This document shows, in pieces, positions 61,181 to 64,000 of a stretch of DNA of 64,000 nt. Origin of the DNA: Amylostereum areolatum. Lineage: Eukaryota; Basidiomycota; Agaricomycetes; Russulales; Stereaceae. The position numbers and the translations under genes were made by a program. The DNA is taken from assembly GCA_012932865.1 (NCBI GenBank), contig SAXG01000027.1, forward strand, positions 372,001 through 436,000, read 5' to 3'. The first letter of the stretch is position 1, and the number at the start of each line of letters is the position of its first letter. The notes beneath the pieces were generated by a model. That model made no database searches and was not told the DNA's origin. It saw only the letters and a program-made list of their open reading frames with translations.

Positions 61181-64000
61181 TCAGCCTTGCATTACTGAAC
61201 TACGTATTTTTGAAAGAAGCTGGTCAAACTTGTATGGTTTGATCTGTTATACTCAAGACGTGAAAACAATGCGGAGTGGAAGGCAGGGAAACTCACGAGA
61301 ACGTCGTCCATGCCGGCGTCGCGCGCGTTTTGAATTTGGGCCGAACGTGCATTACCGGTGAGGGCAAATATAAGATTGCGGTTTGGGAGCTCGCTTGAGG
61401 CTTCCATTCGGCGAATTTCGCGCACGGCGGTGAGTCCGTCCCTGTAGCGTAAATCAGCGCTAGGCTAAACGATGTGAAGCGCTTGAGCAAATATACATTA
61501 CGGGCATTTCGCAGTCCATCTGTTGAGTAGACTAAGAACGGTAGTCTGCATGAGCTGAACAAGGATACGCACCAAAATGACATCGAAGACCTTCCGAGAG
61601 TTTGACTGAGCACGACTCAGGAGGCATTCGATAGCTTGTTTGCCGTTGTTGGCCAAAGTAGTAACACAGCCTTTCTGTTTAAGTTGTCGACTGGCAAGAC
61701 TGGTGAGAACGCTGGCCGAAGATAGTCTGGACCACTCACTTGAGGATTGTCTGTGTACGAGACATTTAAAAGAAGTCAAACAGTAAAAGTAATAGATACA
61801 TGCCTGATTGATAATATTGTCCTCGGCGATGAGGACGCTGTCGATGTAGTTAGCACGCTGTGTTGATGGACACAGTTTGCCAACCTACTGCAAGTCACCA
61901 GACCAAGAGCCGAGCTTTGTCGAGGACGGTAGTAGTGCAGGCCTCCTACCTGGACTAGGTGGCTGCGAAGCGGTAGTCGCCTTAATGTAAAACATGAAAG
62001 TAGCGCCTTCTCCGTAGACACTGTGCACCTGGAAGTAATACGTCAAGATCACTGCTTTGGGCAAGAGGACATGGAACTTGCGTCGATTCTGCCTTCCATG
62101 AGATCGCAGAGCTTTCGCGATACGAAGAGGCCTAACCCAGATCCACCAAAGACATTATGCGAGTTCTATAACCGTTTTTAGCTGAGCACATCTGCACTGT
62201 GAGGTAAAACGCGTACACTGCCCTGCTGGAACCTGACAATTATCTATTGAGAAAAGACTATCCATAGACAATGAGCAACGAACAACGCACCGTCTGAATA
62301 ACAGAGCAAGATCTTCCGGCTGGAGCCCGGGTCCCGAGTCTTTCACCGATACATATATATAAACCGGGACCGATACCATAGGATCGATTCGTGGCTTAAC
62401 TTCTAGTAGAGGCAGACACAGTCCATCTTCTAGAGGTACATTCCGTGAGACTTCAAGAGTAACAAGAATCTCGCGTCGAGTACTTGAAGTCTATCCAAAC
62501 CATCACCATTGTGCCACCTGCCCGAAGTAAAGCAAAAATGGACCTACGTCTGTAAACTTGATACCGTTACTCAACAAGTTTGTCCTTGAAGGGGGTCAGT
62601 AAGTTACGTCGGGAACTAGCGTAACAAGGAGATCCCCACAATATCTGTCCGAAGCGGGCCTTGTCGGTTCGCACACAGGAAACTCCTAGGCTTGATAACG
62701 AATCTCCTATTGTTATGTCCAGCGTAATGCGTTTCCTGCGCATAGCCTTGAGTGTTACTTGGGCCGCGGATGACTGCAAGAAAACGGTCTCACATTTTGA
62801 CCTCATTGCGGAATATGGACACAATCCTTCTCAGTTCGGGGACGAGCTCGAAATTGACAGGGCTGATAGACAGTATGTGCAGTTGTATCCGGGATAGCGA
62901 AAGCACGTCGTTGGCGATTCGTTCTTGAGCTTGGCCGCACTGTGATCATGGTCAGTACGATGTACGTGAACGGACCTAGGATAACGAGGATTTGCCTGGT
63001 AAATCGAGTCCAGCCCTTCCAGGTCTTCCGCTAGAGATGATAAAAGTGACGGAGATGGCACAAAAGGCCTCTTGTCGTGATGGCTCTTTTCGAGATCTTC
63101 ATATAATGCCGCGATGTTGGCTCGGACAAGACTCGAGCAGTTCAAGATGGCGGACACGGGCTGACGCAGCTCGTGGGACGTGACGTCGATGAGAAGTTCT
63201 GTGAGAGGCGTGAGTTGTGCATTCTACAGGGCAAGAAACAGAGTACCTTGTCCCCTCCTTTGTTCATCAGCTTCCTGCCGACGCACTTCTGCCTCTTCCA
63301 TCTGTCGCCGTGCCGTGAGCTCGCGCTCTTCCGCATGCGCAACACGGGACTGCTCCAACTGACGCTGGTCGGAAACGTCGGTGATAGTACCTAGAACACC
63401 TATGCCTACTCGAAGTGTTTAGTACTTGAGCTCCGAGTACGTTACGCACGACTCACGACTACCAGACTCTGACAGAAGAGGCTCAAACTGGCCCTGGACA
63501 AAGCGGCCATTTTTGAACTCTAGAAGAAGGTCAGCTACAACACACCTATTCTCCGCATTGAAAAACAACGGACGGAATTCGAGGGATGCACTCTTCTGGG
63601 ATTGAACCGCTGTATTCCAAGACGACAAGACTCGACCCTTATCGTCGTCCTTCACGCTAAATACAGTATTTTGAGTATCGATTATAGACACGATCAGAAG
63701 CGGGGCGCACCTATCGGGCCTACATATGCGAGAAGAGGTGAGTACGGACTTTGAAGGCAAATGCAACTGCAACGAACCAAGAATCGATAGGTCCTTCCCG
63801 GTCCGCTCCGCTGATCTCCCACCATCGCTGGTTCACTATTGCGAACATAGGTTAACACGAAATCTTCAGCAATCAACACCCGTACCGTAGATGAGACTAA
63901 ATGACGGAGATATGTACTGAGTGATGCAATTCTCGGAAAAAGTGCGTTGAATACTTACTCTCCGGCCAAGTCGGCTCTGCAGGCAAGTCAAACGTGTTGA
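61181..64000 (-). CDS. hybrid histidine kinase: PAS, kinase, receiver (5' partial)
   Basis: Two-component hybrid kinase whose start lies beyond the right edge. Order in the protein: PAS segment (FAIVNQRWWEISGADRE; SVKDDDKGRVLSSWNTAVQS; GIGVLGTITDVSDQRQLEQS), a coiled coil (AEVRRQEADEQRR), the HisKA domain with the phosphorylated His in DVTSHELRQPVSAILNCSSL (HELRQP where HELRTP is usual), a catalytic domain with N box ILTNLLSNGIKFTD across an intron, G1 VKDSGPGLQPEDL and G2 GGSGLGLFVSRKLCDLMEGR. Then the receiver: VLIAEDN, FDVILMDCEMP with the phospho-acceptor Asp, GLTAVREIRRMEASSELPNR and IFALTGNARSAQIQNARDAG then MDDVL, ending KIRSSVMQG. Many short introns. No transmembrane segment is seen in the visible part. 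Confidence 0.88.

Overview
The window is nuclear DNA of a filamentous basidiomycete, most likely a wood-decay Agaricomycete. Genes lie close together on both strands. Most carry many 45-70 nt GT-AG introns. The housekeeping proteins are fungal, and the set includes a fungal trehalose phosphorylase, F-box/LRR proteins and a DUF6589-like protein. Exon joins were worked out by eye from splice signals and protein-family continuity, so minor boundary errors are expected.

Layout, left to right. Positions 1-2525 (+) hold a Cdc25 phosphatase whose N-terminus may lie outside the window, followed by about 1.7 kb of pyrimidine-rich non-coding DNA. Next come POL5 (4221-8512, -), a 2H phosphoesterase with a 17-nt exon (8689-9911, +), a conserved fungal protein of unknown function (10290-11021, -) and trehalose phosphorylase (11668-14346, -). 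A TFIIB-fold factor follows (14890-17566, +). Two tandem F-box/LRR paralogues at 17839-21560 (-) are broken by several single-base frame changes. Then come UNG (21819-23275, +), PAN2 (23361-27654, -), a mitochondrial RsfS-like factor (27866-28664, +), a small Gly-rich protein, a Ser/Pro-rich protein, the splicing factor SPF45 (32413-34613, +), a CACTA-like non-autonomous element (34984-36474), a single-pass membrane protein (36772-37491, +) and MOT1 (37714-44541, -). After the large transposon described below come a KDM8-like JmjC protein (51527-52976, +), a TBC RabGAP (53583-56413, +), SDH1 (58129-60649, +) and a hybrid PAS-histidine kinase-receiver protein running off the right edge (61181-64000, -).

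The most notable object is a 6,764-bp DNA transposon at 44643-51406. It has about 115-bp terminal inverted repeats and an exact 9-bp target-site duplication. It carries two convergent genes: a RecQ-like helicase and a large protein that resembles the DUF6589 family. It has inserted into what was a roughly 212-bp divergent spacer between MOT1 and the JmjC gene. It has no Rep or Pif1 helicase, so it is not a Helitron. The pairing of a RecQ-type helicase with this second protein inside clean TIRs is the best candidate here for a poorly described mobile system.

The other genes are mostly housekeeping: cell-cycle control, ribosome biogenesis, transcription, RNA decay, splicing, DNA repair, respiration and signalling. 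No rRNA, tRNA or CRISPR array was seen.
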